Both the position numbers and the translations under genes were made by a program. The notes under the pieces were generated by a model. The model was not told the DNA's origin. It did not search any database and worked only from the letters and a program-made list of their open reading frames with translations. Positions 33,092 through 41,463 of a stretch of DNA of 64,000 bases are shown piece after piece. The stretch is taken from the NCBI RefSeq assembly GCF_014892575.1, contig NZ_JADBGI010000005.1, positions 186,001-250,000 on the forward strand, in the 5' to 3' direction. The first letter of the stretch is position 1, and each line of letters starts with the position of its first letter. The stretch comes from Nocardiopsis coralli. Lineage in GTDB: Bacteria > Actinomycetota > Actinomycetes > Streptosporangiales > Streptosporangiaceae.

Positions 33092-33874
33092 TCAGAGGGA
33101 CCGGGCCGGTGACCCCTGGGCCATGAGGGAACGCCCGGCCGGGTAGGTCAGCGCGGCGGCGGGCAGCTCCGCGGGGCGCCCGCTGGCCAGCACCCGCACC
33201 CGGCCCGGACGCCCGTGGTGGGGCAGGTCGCCGACCCGGCGCAGGGCCTGCGCGGCCACGGCGTGCGCGGCGGTGTGCAGCGCGACGTCCTGGCCCAGGG
33301 CCCCGACGATCTCCTCGCCGACCAGGTCGTAGTGGGTGCAGCCCAGCACGACCGCGCGCACGTTCCCGGGGGTGAGGCCGGCGGCGTAGGAGACGGCGTC
33401 GGCGACCTCGCGGGGGTCGGCCGACTCCACCGCCTCGGCCAGGCCCGCGCAGGCCACCGGGGTGACCTCGATGTCCTGCGCGAAGGTCTCCACCAGGCGG
33501 CGCTGGTACCCGCTGCGTGTGGTGGCCACGGTCGACCACACGGCGATGGGGCCGCCCGAACGCGCGGCCGGCTTGATCGCCGGGACGGTGCCGATGACCG
33601 GAACCGAGGGTTCGAACACCTCGCGCAGGCGGGCCAGCCCGTGCACGGACGCGGTGTTGCAGGGCACGACGACGGCGTCCAGCCCGCCCGCGGCGTCCCA
33701 GGCCGCGCGGGCCCCCGCCAGGGCACGCCCGATGACGGCGTCGGGCGTCCGGGCGCCCCAGGGCATGTGGTCCGGGTCCATCGACAGGAACAGGTCGGCG
33801 TCGGGCCGTGCGGCGTGCAACGCGGCCGCGGTCGAGAGCATGCCGATACCGGAGTCAACGAGAGCGATGCGCAC
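33092..33874 (-). CDS. Glutamate racemase-like protein (Asp/Glu racemase family)
   Basis: A 260-residue enzyme with the family hallmarks: DSGIGML near residue 7, first catalytic cysteine in VVVPCNTAS (about residue 72) and second in VLGCTHYDL (about 181). MurI makes D-glutamate for peptidoglycan; the N-terminal motif differs a little from canonical DSGVGG, so a paralogue is possible. GTG 33874 lies 8 nt after TATCAT (complement of 33883-33888), without a ribosome-binding site. Confidence 0.82.
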   Translation of the reverse strand: MRIALVDSGIGMLSTAAALHAARPDADLFLSMDPDHMPWGARTPDAVIGRALAGARAAWDAAGGLDAVVVPCNTASVHGLARLREVFEPSVPVIGTVPAIKPAARSGGPIAVWSTVATTRSGYQRRLVETFAQDIEVTPVACAGLAEAVESADPREVADAVSYAAGLTPGNVRAVVLGCTHYDLVGEEIVGALGQDVALHTAAHAVAAQALRRVGDLPHHGRPGRVRVLASGRPAELPAAALTYPAGRSLMAQGSPARSL

Positions 33875-34075
33875 GAGTACCGATGATATTTGCGCCCGTC
33901 ACCACCCGGTCGTGCCAACACCCCCGCCCGGCGCCGACGCGAACGACACGTGACGAAATGGGGTGGCCCCGTCCCGTTACCCACAGGTAGAACGGAGAGG
34001 ATCGGCCCGCCCCGGCGGCCCCGCCCGGCCGGCCGAACCGGGCTGTGAGTCGCCGACACCGGAAGCGGGAGCAGG

Positions 34076-35518
34076 ATGACCTCTCAACAGCAGGGAACGG
34101 CCGACACCTCGGCGTCCGGCCGCCACGGGCTGGCCGAACACGTGAGCGCGGTGCAGAAACTCCGCAGGGACTTCCGGGCGCTGCCCGAGGACGCACCCGT
34201 CCGCCTCGCCAAACCCACCTCGAACCTGTTCCGGTTCCGGGAAGCCTCGTCCGCACCCGCGCTCGACGTCTCGGCCTTCGACGGCGTGCTCTCCATCGAC
34301 CCCGTCGAGCGGCTGGCCGACGTCGGCGGCATGACCACCTACGAGGACCTGGTCGCCGCCACCCTGCCGCACGGGCTCATGCCCAACGTCGTCCCGCAGC
34401 TGCGCACCATCACCCTGGGCGGGGCCGTGACCGGGCTGGGCATCGAGTCGTCCTCGTTCCGTTCCGGCCTGCCGCACGAGGCGGTCCAGGAGATGGAGAT
34501 CCTCACCGGCAGCGGGGAGGTCGTGACCGCCACCCGCGACAACGCGCACGCCGACCTCTTCCGGGGGTTCCCGAACTCCTACGGCACCCTCGGCTACGCG
34601 CTGCGCCTGCGCATCGAGCTCGAACCGGTCGGTCCCTACGTGCACCTGCGCCACCTGCGCTTCTCCGACAACCGCGAGGCCATGGACACGCTCGCCCGCA
34701 TCTGCGCCGACGCCGAGTACGGCGGCAGCCGGGTCGACTTCGTGGACGGGGTCTCCTTCGGGCCGGACGAGCTGTACCTGACGGTCGCCCGCTTCACCGA
34801 TTCCGCGCCCTGGACCAGCGACTACGGGGGCCAGGACATCTACTACCGCTCCATCCGGCGGTTGTCCGGGACCGGCCCCGGCGACTTCCTCACCACCGAG
34901 GACTACCTCTGGCGCTGGGACACCGACTGGTTCTGGTGCTCGCGGGCCTTCGGCGTGCAGAACCCGGTCGTGCGGGCCCTGTGGCCGCGCGCCCTCAAGC
35001 GTTCCGACGTCTACCGCCGCCTGGTCGCCCTGGACCGGCGCACCGACTTCTCCCGCCTGCTCAACCTCTACCGGGGCAGGCCCCAGCAGGAACCGCTCAT
35101 CCAGGACGTCGAGGTGGGCGCGGAACGCGGCGCGGAGTTCCTCGACTTCTTCCACCGCGAGATCGGGATGTCGCCGGTCTGGCTGTGCCCGCTCCGCCTG
35201 CGCGAACCCCGCCGTGCCGGGCAGGAAGGCCCCGTCTGGCCGCTCTACCCGCTGGAGGACGAGCGCCTCTACGTCAACTTCGGGTTCTGGGGCCTGGTCG
35301 ACATGCTTCCCGGGCAGCGCCGGGCCCACCACAACAGGCGGGTGGAGGAGGTGGTCGGCGAGCTCGGCGGGCACAAGTCCCTGTACTCGGACTCCTTCTA
35401 CGCCGAGGACGAGTTCTGGGAGCTGTACAACGGTCCCGCCTACGGGGAGCTCAAGGAGACCTACGACCCGCACGGGAGGTTGCTCGACCTGTACGCCAAG
35501 TGCGTGGGCAACCGCTGA
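34076..35518 (+). CDS. FAD-dependent reductase for 10-methyl fatty acid synthesis (TmsA/BfaA-like)
   Basis: A 480-residue FAD-linked oxidoreductase. An FAD-binding domain (PCMH type) covers residues 40-190 (SIDPVERLADVGGMTTYEDL, TLGGAVTGLGIESSSFRSGL, SYGTLGYALRLRIELEP); the C-terminal half holds the substrate domain. It lies 64 bp upstream of a cyclopropane-synthase-like methyltransferase. In actinobacteria this pair converts oleoyl phospholipid to 10-methylstearate: the methyltransferase makes a 10-methylene intermediate and the FAD enzyme reduces it. Start ATG 34076 has GGGAGCAGG. Confidence 0.85.
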   Translation: MTSQQQGTADTSASGRHGLAEHVSAVQKLRRDFRALPEDAPVRLAKPTSNLFRFREASSAPALDVSAFDGVLSIDPVERLADVGGMTTYEDLVAATLPHGLMPNVVPQLRTITLGGAVTGLGIESSSFRSGLPHEAVQEMEILTGSGEVVTATRDNAHADLFRGFPNSYGTLGYALRLRIELEPVGPYVHLRHLRFSDNREAMDTLARICADAEYGGSRVDFVDGVSFGPDELYLTVARFTDSAPWTSDYGGQDIYYRSIRRLSGTGPGDFLTTEDYLWRWDTDWFWCSRAFGVQNPVVRALWPRALKRSDVYRRLVALDRRTDFSRLLNLYRGRPQQEPLIQDVEVGAERGAEFLDFFHREIGMSPVWLCPLRLREPRRAGQEGPVWPLYPLEDERLYVNFGFWGLVDMLPGQRRAHHNRRVEEVVGELGGHKSLYSDSFYAEDEFWELYNGPAYGELKETYDPHGRLLDLYAKCVGNR

Positions 35519-35582
35519 GGCGGGACCGGACCACAGGGACGCGACCCGTGGGGCCGCATCCTCCGAGCGGAAAGGACACAGC

Positions 35583-36869
35583 ATGCGGCTTGCCGAGATC
35601 TTCGAGCGCGTCGTCGGACCCGACGCCCCGATCCGATTCACCGCCTACGACGGGAGCACCGCCGGCGACCCGGACAGCGGGACCGCCCTGCACGTGCGCA
35701 CCCCGGTCGCCGTCAACTACCTCGCCCAGTCACCCAACGCCGTGGGGCTGACCCGCGCCTACGTCTCCGGGCACCTCGACCTCGAGGGCGACATGTACAC
35801 CGCCCTGAGCACGATGGCCGAGTTCGCCTTCGCCGAGGGCGTCAACCTGTCCGTGGCCGACGCCGCCGCGATCGTCAGGTCGGTGGGCTGGGTCAAGTTC
35901 GTCAACCGGGTCGCACCGCCGCCGCAGGAGGTCACCCCGTCCAGACTGGCGAGCATGGGCTGGCGGCACACCCGCAGACGCGACGCCGAGGCCATCCACC
36001 ACCATTACGACGTCTCCAACCGCTTCTACGAGATGGTCCTCGGCGAGAGCATGACCTACACGTGTGCGGTCTTCGACGACGAGGACGGCCGCCTCGACCG
36101 GGTCGGTGCCGACGACGGGGCCCTGGAGAGCGCCCAGTTCCGCAAGTACGAGCTCGTCGCCCGCAAGCTCGGCCTGACCGAGGGCATGCGCCTGCTCGAC
36201 GTCGGCTGCGGCTGGGGCGGCATGGTGCTGCACGCCGCCCGCGAGCACGGGGTCAAGGCCACGGGCGTGACACTGTCCAAGGAACAGGCGGAGTGGGCGT
36301 CCAAGCGCATCGCCCAGGAAGGGCTGGGCGATCTGGCCGAGGTCCGCCACATGGACTACCGGGACGTGCCCGACGGCACCTTCGACCGGATCAGCTCCAT
36401 CGGGCTCACCGAACACGTGGGGGCGGCCAACCTCGACGCCTACTTCGCCTCGCTGTACGACAAGCTCGTGCCGGGCGGGCGCCTGCTCAACCACTGCATC
36501 ACCCGGCCGCGCAACGACCTGCCGCGGATGAACACCAAGGGCGTCATCAACCGGTACGTGTTCCCCGACGGGGAACTGGAGGGGCCGGGCGAGCTCCAGG
36601 TCGCGATGAACGACGCCGGGTTCGAGATCCGCCACCAGGAGAACCTGCGCGAGCACTACGCCCTGACCCTGCGCCACTGGGGCGCCAACCTCGAACAGAA
36701 CTGGGACGAGGCGGTCCACGAGGTCGGCGAGGGCACCGCCCGGGTCTGGCGCCTGTACATGGCCGGGTGCGTGCTCGGCTTCGAGAAGGACGTCGTGCAG
36801 CTCCACCAGATCCTCGGCGCCAAACTCGACGGCACCGTGTCGGGCATGCCGCTGCGCCCGCAGTACTGA
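35583..36869 (+). CDS. Fatty acid methyltransferase, cyclopropane-synthase family (TmsB/BfaB-like)
   Basis: A 428-residue SAM-dependent enzyme. The SAM site is LLDVGCGWGGMVLHAA (about 203-218). HHHYDVSNRFYEMVLGESMTY and LTEHVGAANLDAYFASLYDK are typical of cyclopropane-fatty-acid synthases. Paired with the FAD reductase upstream it most likely transfers a methylene to the double bond of oleoyl chains. ATG 35583 follows AAAGGA. A strong hairpin comes soon after its stop. Confidence 0.88.
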   Translation: MRLAEIFERVVGPDAPIRFTAYDGSTAGDPDSGTALHVRTPVAVNYLAQSPNAVGLTRAYVSGHLDLEGDMYTALSTMAEFAFAEGVNLSVADAAAIVRSVGWVKFVNRVAPPPQEVTPSRLASMGWRHTRRRDAEAIHHHYDVSNRFYEMVLGESMTYTCAVFDDEDGRLDRVGADDGALESAQFRKYELVARKLGLTEGMRLLDVGCGWGGMVLHAAREHGVKATGVTLSKEQAEWASKRIAQEGLGDLAEVRHMDYRDVPDGTFDRISSIGLTEHVGAANLDAYFASLYDKLVPGGRLLNHCITRPRNDLPRMNTKGVINRYVFPDGELEGPGELQVAMNDAGFEIRHQENLREHYALTLRHWGANLEQNWDEAVHEVGEGTARVWRLYMAGCVLGFEKDVVQLHQILGAKLDGTVSGMPLRPQY

Positions 36870-36892
36870 CCAGACTGACCAGCCCGGCCGTC

Positions 36893-36931
36893 GCCGGCGT
36901 CCCCGGGTGTTCGCCCTGCGGGGACGCCGGC
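36893..36931 (+). terminator. Hairpin after the fatty acid methyltransferase
   Basis: A perfect 13-bp stem (36893-36905 with 36919-36931), 23 bp after the stop, separating the methyltransferase from the next gene. No T tract. Confidence 0.65.
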
Positions 36932-37011
36932 GCCGTGCTGCCCGCCGCGGCCGTGCCAGGCGGCATCATGGACGCGGCACCACCGTCCAGCAGCCTCGAA
37001 GGGACCCCACC

Positions 37012-37500
37012 GTGTCCGCAGACGACAGCTCCCAGCCGGGTGAGCCGAACCCGACCCCCGAGCCCTCCGAGGAGGTCAAGCGGTCCGCCATAGACCTCGT
37101 CGCCGCCTACGCCGACCACGACCGCGAGGCTCTGGACCGGGCGATCCCCCCGGCGGCAGACCACGCCGACGCCGTCGTGTCCGAGCTCAAGGTGCTCGCG
37201 GCCTTCCTCGGCCGCCGGGTCCAGGAGACCGGGGTGATGTGGAAACCCGCCGACTCCCGCGAGGCCGTGGCCCGCACCGTCGCCGAGATGCTCCCTCCGG
37301 AACTGGAGTTCGCCGTCTCCACCGCCTGGGAGGCGCACTCCCTGGGCGAGGAGGAGATCGCCGAACGCTTCACCCTGGGTGACCCCATGGTCTACGCGCA
37401 CATGCTCGCGGCCTTCTGCGCGGCGATCGGCCTGGCCGTGTACAAGCGCTCCGAGCTCGTGTCGACGCTTCGGCAGGTGGGCGGCCTCGAGGAGGAGTGA
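37012..37500 (+). CDS. Hypothetical protein downstream of the 10-methyl fatty acid genes
   Basis: A 162-residue soluble protein with a disordered Pro-rich N-terminus (residues 1-20) and a helical remainder (KRSAIDLVAAYADHDREALD, ELKVLAAFLGRRVQ, MVYAHMLAAFCAAIGLAVYK). GTG 37012 follows GAAGGGA. By position it could be the third gene of some tms operons (tmsC, unknown function), but the intervening hairpin weakens co-transcription and I cannot confirm homology. Confidence 0.65.
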   Translation: MSADDSSQPGEPNPTPEPSEEVKRSAIDLVAAYADHDREALDRAIPPAADHADAVVSELKVLAAFLGRRVQETGVMWKPADSREAVARTVAEMLPPELEFAVSTAWEAHSLGEEEIAERFTLGDPMVYAHMLAAFCAAIGLAVYKRSELVSTLRQVGGLEEE

Positions 37501-37648
37501 CACGGCGGGGGCCGGGCGCAGGGGAACGCCCGCCATCACCCGGACGCGGAGGGTCACGGGCCCGGGTCGGCGCGTACAGAGTTCCATCCGGGCCTAACAG
37601 CTCAGACACAAGGTCGAGTTGTTTACTTCACAAGGTGCCGTTCCTTAC

Positions 37649-37661
37649 GTAGGTTTCCTAC
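37649..37661. promoter_or_regulatory. Candidate operator before the second sugar importer
   Basis: GTAGG-TTT-CCTAC is a perfect palindrome with a 3-bp centre, 40 bp before the binding-protein start, in an AT-richer patch (37617-37665) that includes TTGTTT and TTACGT. No regulator gene is adjacent. Confidence 0.4.
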
Positions 37662-37701
37662 CAACCCTTTGGGGACCTCGACAGGAACGGGAGGCGCGCC
37701 G

Positions 37702-38970
37702 ATGGCTCGCAGACCACTACTCACCCACGCACCCCTCCCCGCGGCCGCACTCGCCCTCGTCCTGGCCACGACCTCGTGCGGCACCGGTGAGGACGAGACC
37801 CTCACCGTGTGGATCATGGAGGGCACCAACCCCGACGCGACCGGGTTCTTCGAGGAGGCCAACGACGCCTTCACCGAGGAGACCGGGATGGACGTCGAGG
37901 TGGAGTTCATCCCGTGGGCCGACGCCCAGGACATGATCTCCACGTCCATCGCCGGCGGGACCATGCCCGACGTCGTCGAGCTCGGCACCACCTTCGTGCC
38001 CGAATTCTCCGACGCCGGCGCCCTGCACGACCTGGCGCCCGCCATCGACGACCCCTCCTCCTACAACGAGGGCATGCTCGAGATGGGCCAGATCGACGAC
38101 GCGGTGTACTCACTGCCCTGGTACGCGGCGATCCGGTCGGTGGTCTACCGCACCGACGTGTTCGAGGAACACGGCGCCGACGAGCCCGAGAACTGGGAAG
38201 AGCTCCGCGAGACCGCCCTCGAGCTGTCCGAGGCCGAGGACGACATGATCGCCTTCCCCGTGCCCGGTGACGCCCAGTACTCCGTCCTGCCCTGGATCTG
38301 GGGCGGCGGCGCCGAGGTCGCGGTCGAGCAGGACGACGGCACCTGGGTGTCGGAGGTGGACAGCGAGGAGGCCCGCGAGGGCATCCAGTTCTTCACCGAC
38401 CTGTCCCTGGAGGACGACCTCTCCACCACCGGCGCGGTGAACTGGAACGAGATCGACGTCATGGAGTCCTTCTCCGAGGAGAACGCGATCATGGCGATCC
38501 TCGGCAACGCCAACCCCAAGGCCATCGTCGAGAACAACCCCGACCTCGAGGGCGACATCGGGGTCTTCCCGATCCCCGGACAGGAGGAGGGCTACTCCGA
38601 CTCCTTCGCCGGCGGGTCCAACCTCGCCGTGTTCGAGGGAACCGGCAACGAGGACGCCGGCATCTCCTACATCGAGCACCTCACCGACCCCGAGTGGTCC
38701 GTGCGCTGGGCCGACGAGACCGGGTTCTTCCCCGGCGGGGTCGAGGAGATCGAGGAGTACGCCGAGTCGGAGGACCCCACGGTCCAGCCCTTCGCCATCC
38801 AGCTCAACGAGGCCGGCCGCGGTACCCCGGTCGCGCCCGAGTGGGGCCAGGTCGAGGCCGAGAACGTCATCGTCGGGATGCAGCAGGACATCCTCAACGG
38901 CAACGTGTCCGTCGAGGAAGCCACCGAGAGCGCCGCCGACGAGATCGAGCAGATCCTCAACGGGGGTTAA
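37702..38970 (+). CDS. Sugar ABC transporter substrate-binding lipoprotein (second system)
   Basis: A 422-residue family-1 binding protein. Residues 1-26 are a lipoprotein signal (LVLATTSC, Cys26). The mature chain opens ETLTVWIMEGTNPDATGFFE and includes GTMPDVVELGTTFVPEFSDA and NEIDVMESFSEENAIMAILG. ATG 37702 follows GGGAGG. It heads an importer of two permeases; no ATPase, hydrolase or regulator is nearby, so the sugar is unknown. Confidence 0.92.
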   Translation: MARRPLLTHAPLPAAALALVLATTSCGTGEDETLTVWIMEGTNPDATGFFEEANDAFTEETGMDVEVEFIPWADAQDMISTSIAGGTMPDVVELGTTFVPEFSDAGALHDLAPAIDDPSSYNEGMLEMGQIDDAVYSLPWYAAIRSVVYRTDVFEEHGADEPENWEELRETALELSEAEDDMIAFPVPGDAQYSVLPWIWGGGAEVAVEQDDGTWVSEVDSEEAREGIQFFTDLSLEDDLSTTGAVNWNEIDVMESFSEENAIMAILGNANPKAIVENNPDLEGDIGVFPIPGQEEGYSDSFAGGSNLAVFEGTGNEDAGISYIEHLTDPEWSVRWADETGFFPGGVEEIEEYAESEDPTVQPFAIQLNEAGRGTPVAPEWGQVEAENVIVGMQQDILNGNVSVEEATESAADEIEQILNGG

Positions 38971-38973
38971 GAC

Positions 38974-39969
38974 GTGGGAACACCGGTCGGTCTCGGACCC
39001 GGAGGGCCGGGCCAGGGTGTGAAGGGAGCGGCCGGGGGCGGTGCCCCCGGCCGCTCCCGGCCGATGATGAGCATGCGGGGCCGCAGGGCCGCGCTGCCGT
39101 GGCTCCTCCTCACCCCGCCCCTGCTCGTCATCGGGGCGCTCCTGCTCTTCCCGCTCGGCAGGATCGTGTGGCTCTCCATGCGGGAGTACCACCTGAGCAA
39201 CCTGGTCTCCGGCGAATCGGAGTTCATCGGGTTCGACAACTACATCGCCCTGCTCACCGACCCCTACCTGTGGAACGTGGCGCTGCTGAACACCGTGGTG
39301 TTCGCGTTCGTCGCCGTGGTCACCACGGTCGTGCTGGGCACCCTGGTCGCCCTGCTGCTGGTCAACCTCAAGGTGGTCCCGCGGGTCATCGTGACCTCCT
39401 GCATCATGGTCGCCTGGGCCATGCCGGTGGTCAGCGGCACCTACGTGTGGATCTGGATCTTCGACGTCGACCAGGGTGTGGTCGCCCAGGCCCTCATGAG
39501 CATGGGTGTGGTCGACGCGGGCGGCTACAACTGGTTCGCGGACCGTTTCTGGTTCTACGCGATCGTCACCCTCAACATCGTGCACAGCGGGTTCCCGTTC
39601 GTGGCCGTGACGGTGCTGGCAGGGCTACTGACCGTGCCCAAGGAGCTCCAGGAGGCCGCCCTCATCGACGGTGCCGGGCCCTGGAAGCGGTTCTGGCACG
39701 TGACGTTCCCGGTGCTGCGCCCGGTCTTCGCGGTGGTCACGATCCTCTCCACCATCTGGGACTTCAAGGTGTTCGCGCAGATCTACCTGATGCCCGGCGG
39801 CGACGTGGGCGGGTCGCAGATGCTCAACCTGGGCGTGTGGGCCTACGTGCGTTCCTTCGGCCACAACGACTACGGCATGGGTTCGGCCGTGGCGGTCGTG
39901 CTCACGCTCCTGCTGCTGGCGATCACGATCGTGTACCTGCGGTCGCTGTTCAAGGACGACGAGCTGTGA
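38974..39969 (+). CDS. Sugar ABC transporter permease (second system, MalF-like)
   Basis: Up to 331 residues, with six membrane helices and the EAA loop (ELQEAALIDGAGPWKRFWHV). GTG 38974 lies 3 bp after the binding-protein stop with GGGGG upstream. That start adds a Gly/Pro-rich N-terminus encoded across a perfect 16-bp hairpin. ATG 39064 or 39067, just after the hairpin, would give a more usual N-terminus but has no ribosome-binding site. Confidence 0.88.
   Translation: MGTPVGLGPGGPGQGVKGAAGGGAPGRSRPMMSMRGRRAALPWLLLTPPLLVIGALLLFPLGRIVWLSMREYHLSNLVSGESEFIGFDNYIALLTDPYLWNVALLNTVVFAFVAVVTTVVLGTLVALLLVNLKVVPRVIVTSCIMVAWAMPVVSGTYVWIWIFDVDQGVVAQALMSMGVVDAGGYNWFADRFWFYAIVTLNIVHSGFPFVAVTVLAGLLTVPKELQEAALIDGAGPWKRFWHVTFPVLRPVFAVVTILSTIWDFKVFAQIYLMPGGDVGGSQMLNLGVWAYVRSFGHNDYGMGSAVAVVLTLLLLAITIVYLRSLFKDDEL
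39024..39058 (+). promoter_or_regulatory. Perfect 16-bp hairpin between binding protein and permease
   Basis: Positions 39024-39039 and 39043-39058 are exact reverse complements around a GGT loop, all but two pairs G-C. Intercistronic hairpins after a binding-protein gene are known to stabilise the upstream mRNA or cut downstream expression. Here it lies within the possible N-terminal codons of the permease. Confidence 0.6.
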
Positions 39970-39987
39970 GGGCGCGGACGAGCGCCC
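39970..39987 (+). terminator. Hairpin directly after permease 1
   Basis: GGGCGC (39970-39975) / GCGCCC (39982-39987) starts on the base after the stop codon. A short stem, no T tract; possible terminator. Confidence 0.4.
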
Positions 39988-40037
39988 GGGCCCGCGCGGC
40001 GATCAGGGCGGCGGCTGCGGCTCACCGGGCCGCGGGG

Positions 40038-40325
40038 TCAGCGGGCCGGCCCGGCGAGCTTGTCGCGCACCCTGCGCCAGTCCACCGAGGCCAGGGAACG
40101 GCGGTCCAGGTCCTCGCGCACCGCGCCCATGGTGCGCAGGTCGAAGGCGCTCAGCGCGCGGCCGTCGTCGTTGGCCTGGTTGACGAGGTTGTGCACGTAC
40201 GCGTAGAGGCGCCGACCGGTCGGGTCGGAGACCGCGTGCCGCACGGCGGTGTCCCGGAACCGGGCGTCGTGCGGCAGCCAACTGATGACCACCTCCGTGG
40301 GGGAGGGCCCGTCGAGGTCGTGCAC
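40038..40325 (-). CDS. Hypothetical protein on the opposite strand between two permease genes
   Basis: A 95-residue protein (start GTG 40325 with GAAGGGCGG upstream) reading PSPTEVVISWLPHDARFRD, then GRRLYAYVHNLVNQAND and SVDWRRVRDKLAGPAR. A TAGAAT -10-like box (complement of 40393-40398) lies 67 bp upstream on the same strand. I do not recognise it. It is transcribed against the importer operon. The plus strand of this region has no credible alternative frame. Confidence 0.5.
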   Translation of the reverse strand: MHDLDGPSPTEVVISWLPHDARFRDTAVRHAVSDPTGRRLYAYVHNLVNQANDDGRALSAFDLRTMGAVREDLDRRSLASVDWRRVRDKLAGPAR

Positions 40326-40477
40326 GCGTGGCCGCCCTTCGTCCGCCGTACTCCAGCGGGGCCGGCCGGACGGCGGCCCCGGACTTCGCCGGATTCTAGG
40401 GCATTGCGCCCCAGCGCCGACGTACCGCCCGCCCGACAGTCCGCGCCCGCGGGGCGCCGCGTCCACGAGGAGACCCG

Positions 40478-41377
40478 TTGAGCACGCGCACTGCACCCAC
40501 ACCGGAGCCCGCCCACTGGGAGGACCAGGTGCGCCGGGCCCGCCTGCGCGGCGAGGCGTCGCGGATGTGGCGCCTGCTCGGCAAGTGCCTGGCCGTGAGC
40601 GCCCTGCTGCTGTTCACGCTGTTCCCCGTCTACTTCATGGTCGTCAGCGCCTTCTCCGACAGCGCCACGTCGGGGACCGGGGCGCTGCTGCCCAACGACC
40701 CCTCGTTCGACAACTTCGTCTACGTCCTCACCGAGGGCAACTTCACGACCTACCTGCTCAACTCCCTCGCCGTCGCCGGGATCACCGTCGGCGGTGCGTG
40801 CGTGCTCGCCCTGCTCGCGGCGGTGGCGGTGGCGCGGTTCAAGTTCAAGTTCCGCACCTCGGTGCTGGTGATGATCCTGATCGTGCAGATGGTGCCGCTG
40901 GAGGCGCTGGTCATCCCGCTGTTCATCCAGGTGCGGGACCTGCAGCTGCTCAACACCCTGATCGGCCTGGGCATCGTCTACATCGCGCTGTCGCTGCCGC
41001 TGGCGGTGTGGATGATGCGCGGGTTCGTGGCCGCGGTGCCCAAAGAGGTGGAGGAGGCCGCCTACATCGACGGTGCCTCGTGGCCGGTCATGTTCTGGAA
41101 GGTGCTGTTCCCGCTCGTGGCCCCCGGCCTGGTGGCGACGGCGATCTTCTCCTTCATCGTGGCCTGGAACGAGTTCGTGCTCGCGCTGACCTTCATGCAG
41201 CAGAGCGACAAGTACACCGTCGCCGTGGGTCTGCGGCAGTTCTTCGGCCAGTACGCCAACGAGTGGGGCCACGTCATGGCGGCCTCGACCATCATCACGA
41301 TCCCGGTGATGGTCTTCTTCGTGCTCGTACAGCGCTACCTCGCCGCCGGCCTGGTGCAGGGGGCGGTCAAGGGCTGA
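40478..41377 (+). CDS. Sugar ABC transporter permease (second system, MalG-like)
   Basis: A 299-residue permease with six membrane helices and an EAA motif (EVEEAAYIDGASWPVMFWKV). TTG 40478 is supported by GAGGAG (40467-40472). It lies 508 bp from its partner permease instead of overlapping it, the gap being occupied by an opposite-strand gene. It presumably needs its own promoter, or readthrough past the hairpin at 39970. Confidence 0.9.
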   Translation: MSTRTAPTPEPAHWEDQVRRARLRGEASRMWRLLGKCLAVSALLLFTLFPVYFMVVSAFSDSATSGTGALLPNDPSFDNFVYVLTEGNFTTYLLNSLAVAGITVGGACVLALLAAVAVARFKFKFRTSVLVMILIVQMVPLEALVIPLFIQVRDLQLLNTLIGLGIVYIALSLPLAVWMMRGFVAAVPKEVEEAAYIDGASWPVMFWKVLFPLVAPGLVATAIFSFIVAWNEFVLALTFMQQSDKYTVAVGLRQFFGQYANEWGHVMAASTIITIPVMVFFVLVQRYLAAGLVQGAVKG

Positions 41378-41409
41378 GCCCCGCGTCGGGATCGCCCGGC
41401 GGACGTACG

Positions 41410-41444
41410 AGGGCCCCGCGGCCGGTGCACGGTCGCGGGGCCCT
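41410..41444. terminator. Hairpin between permease and acyl-CoA ligase genes
   Basis: An 11-bp stem, AGGGCCCCGCG (41410-41420) with CGCGGGGCCCT (41434-41444), extended by GCC/GGT, between convergent genes. Confidence 0.75.
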
Positions 41445-41463
41445 GTCGTGGCCGGAACGCGGG

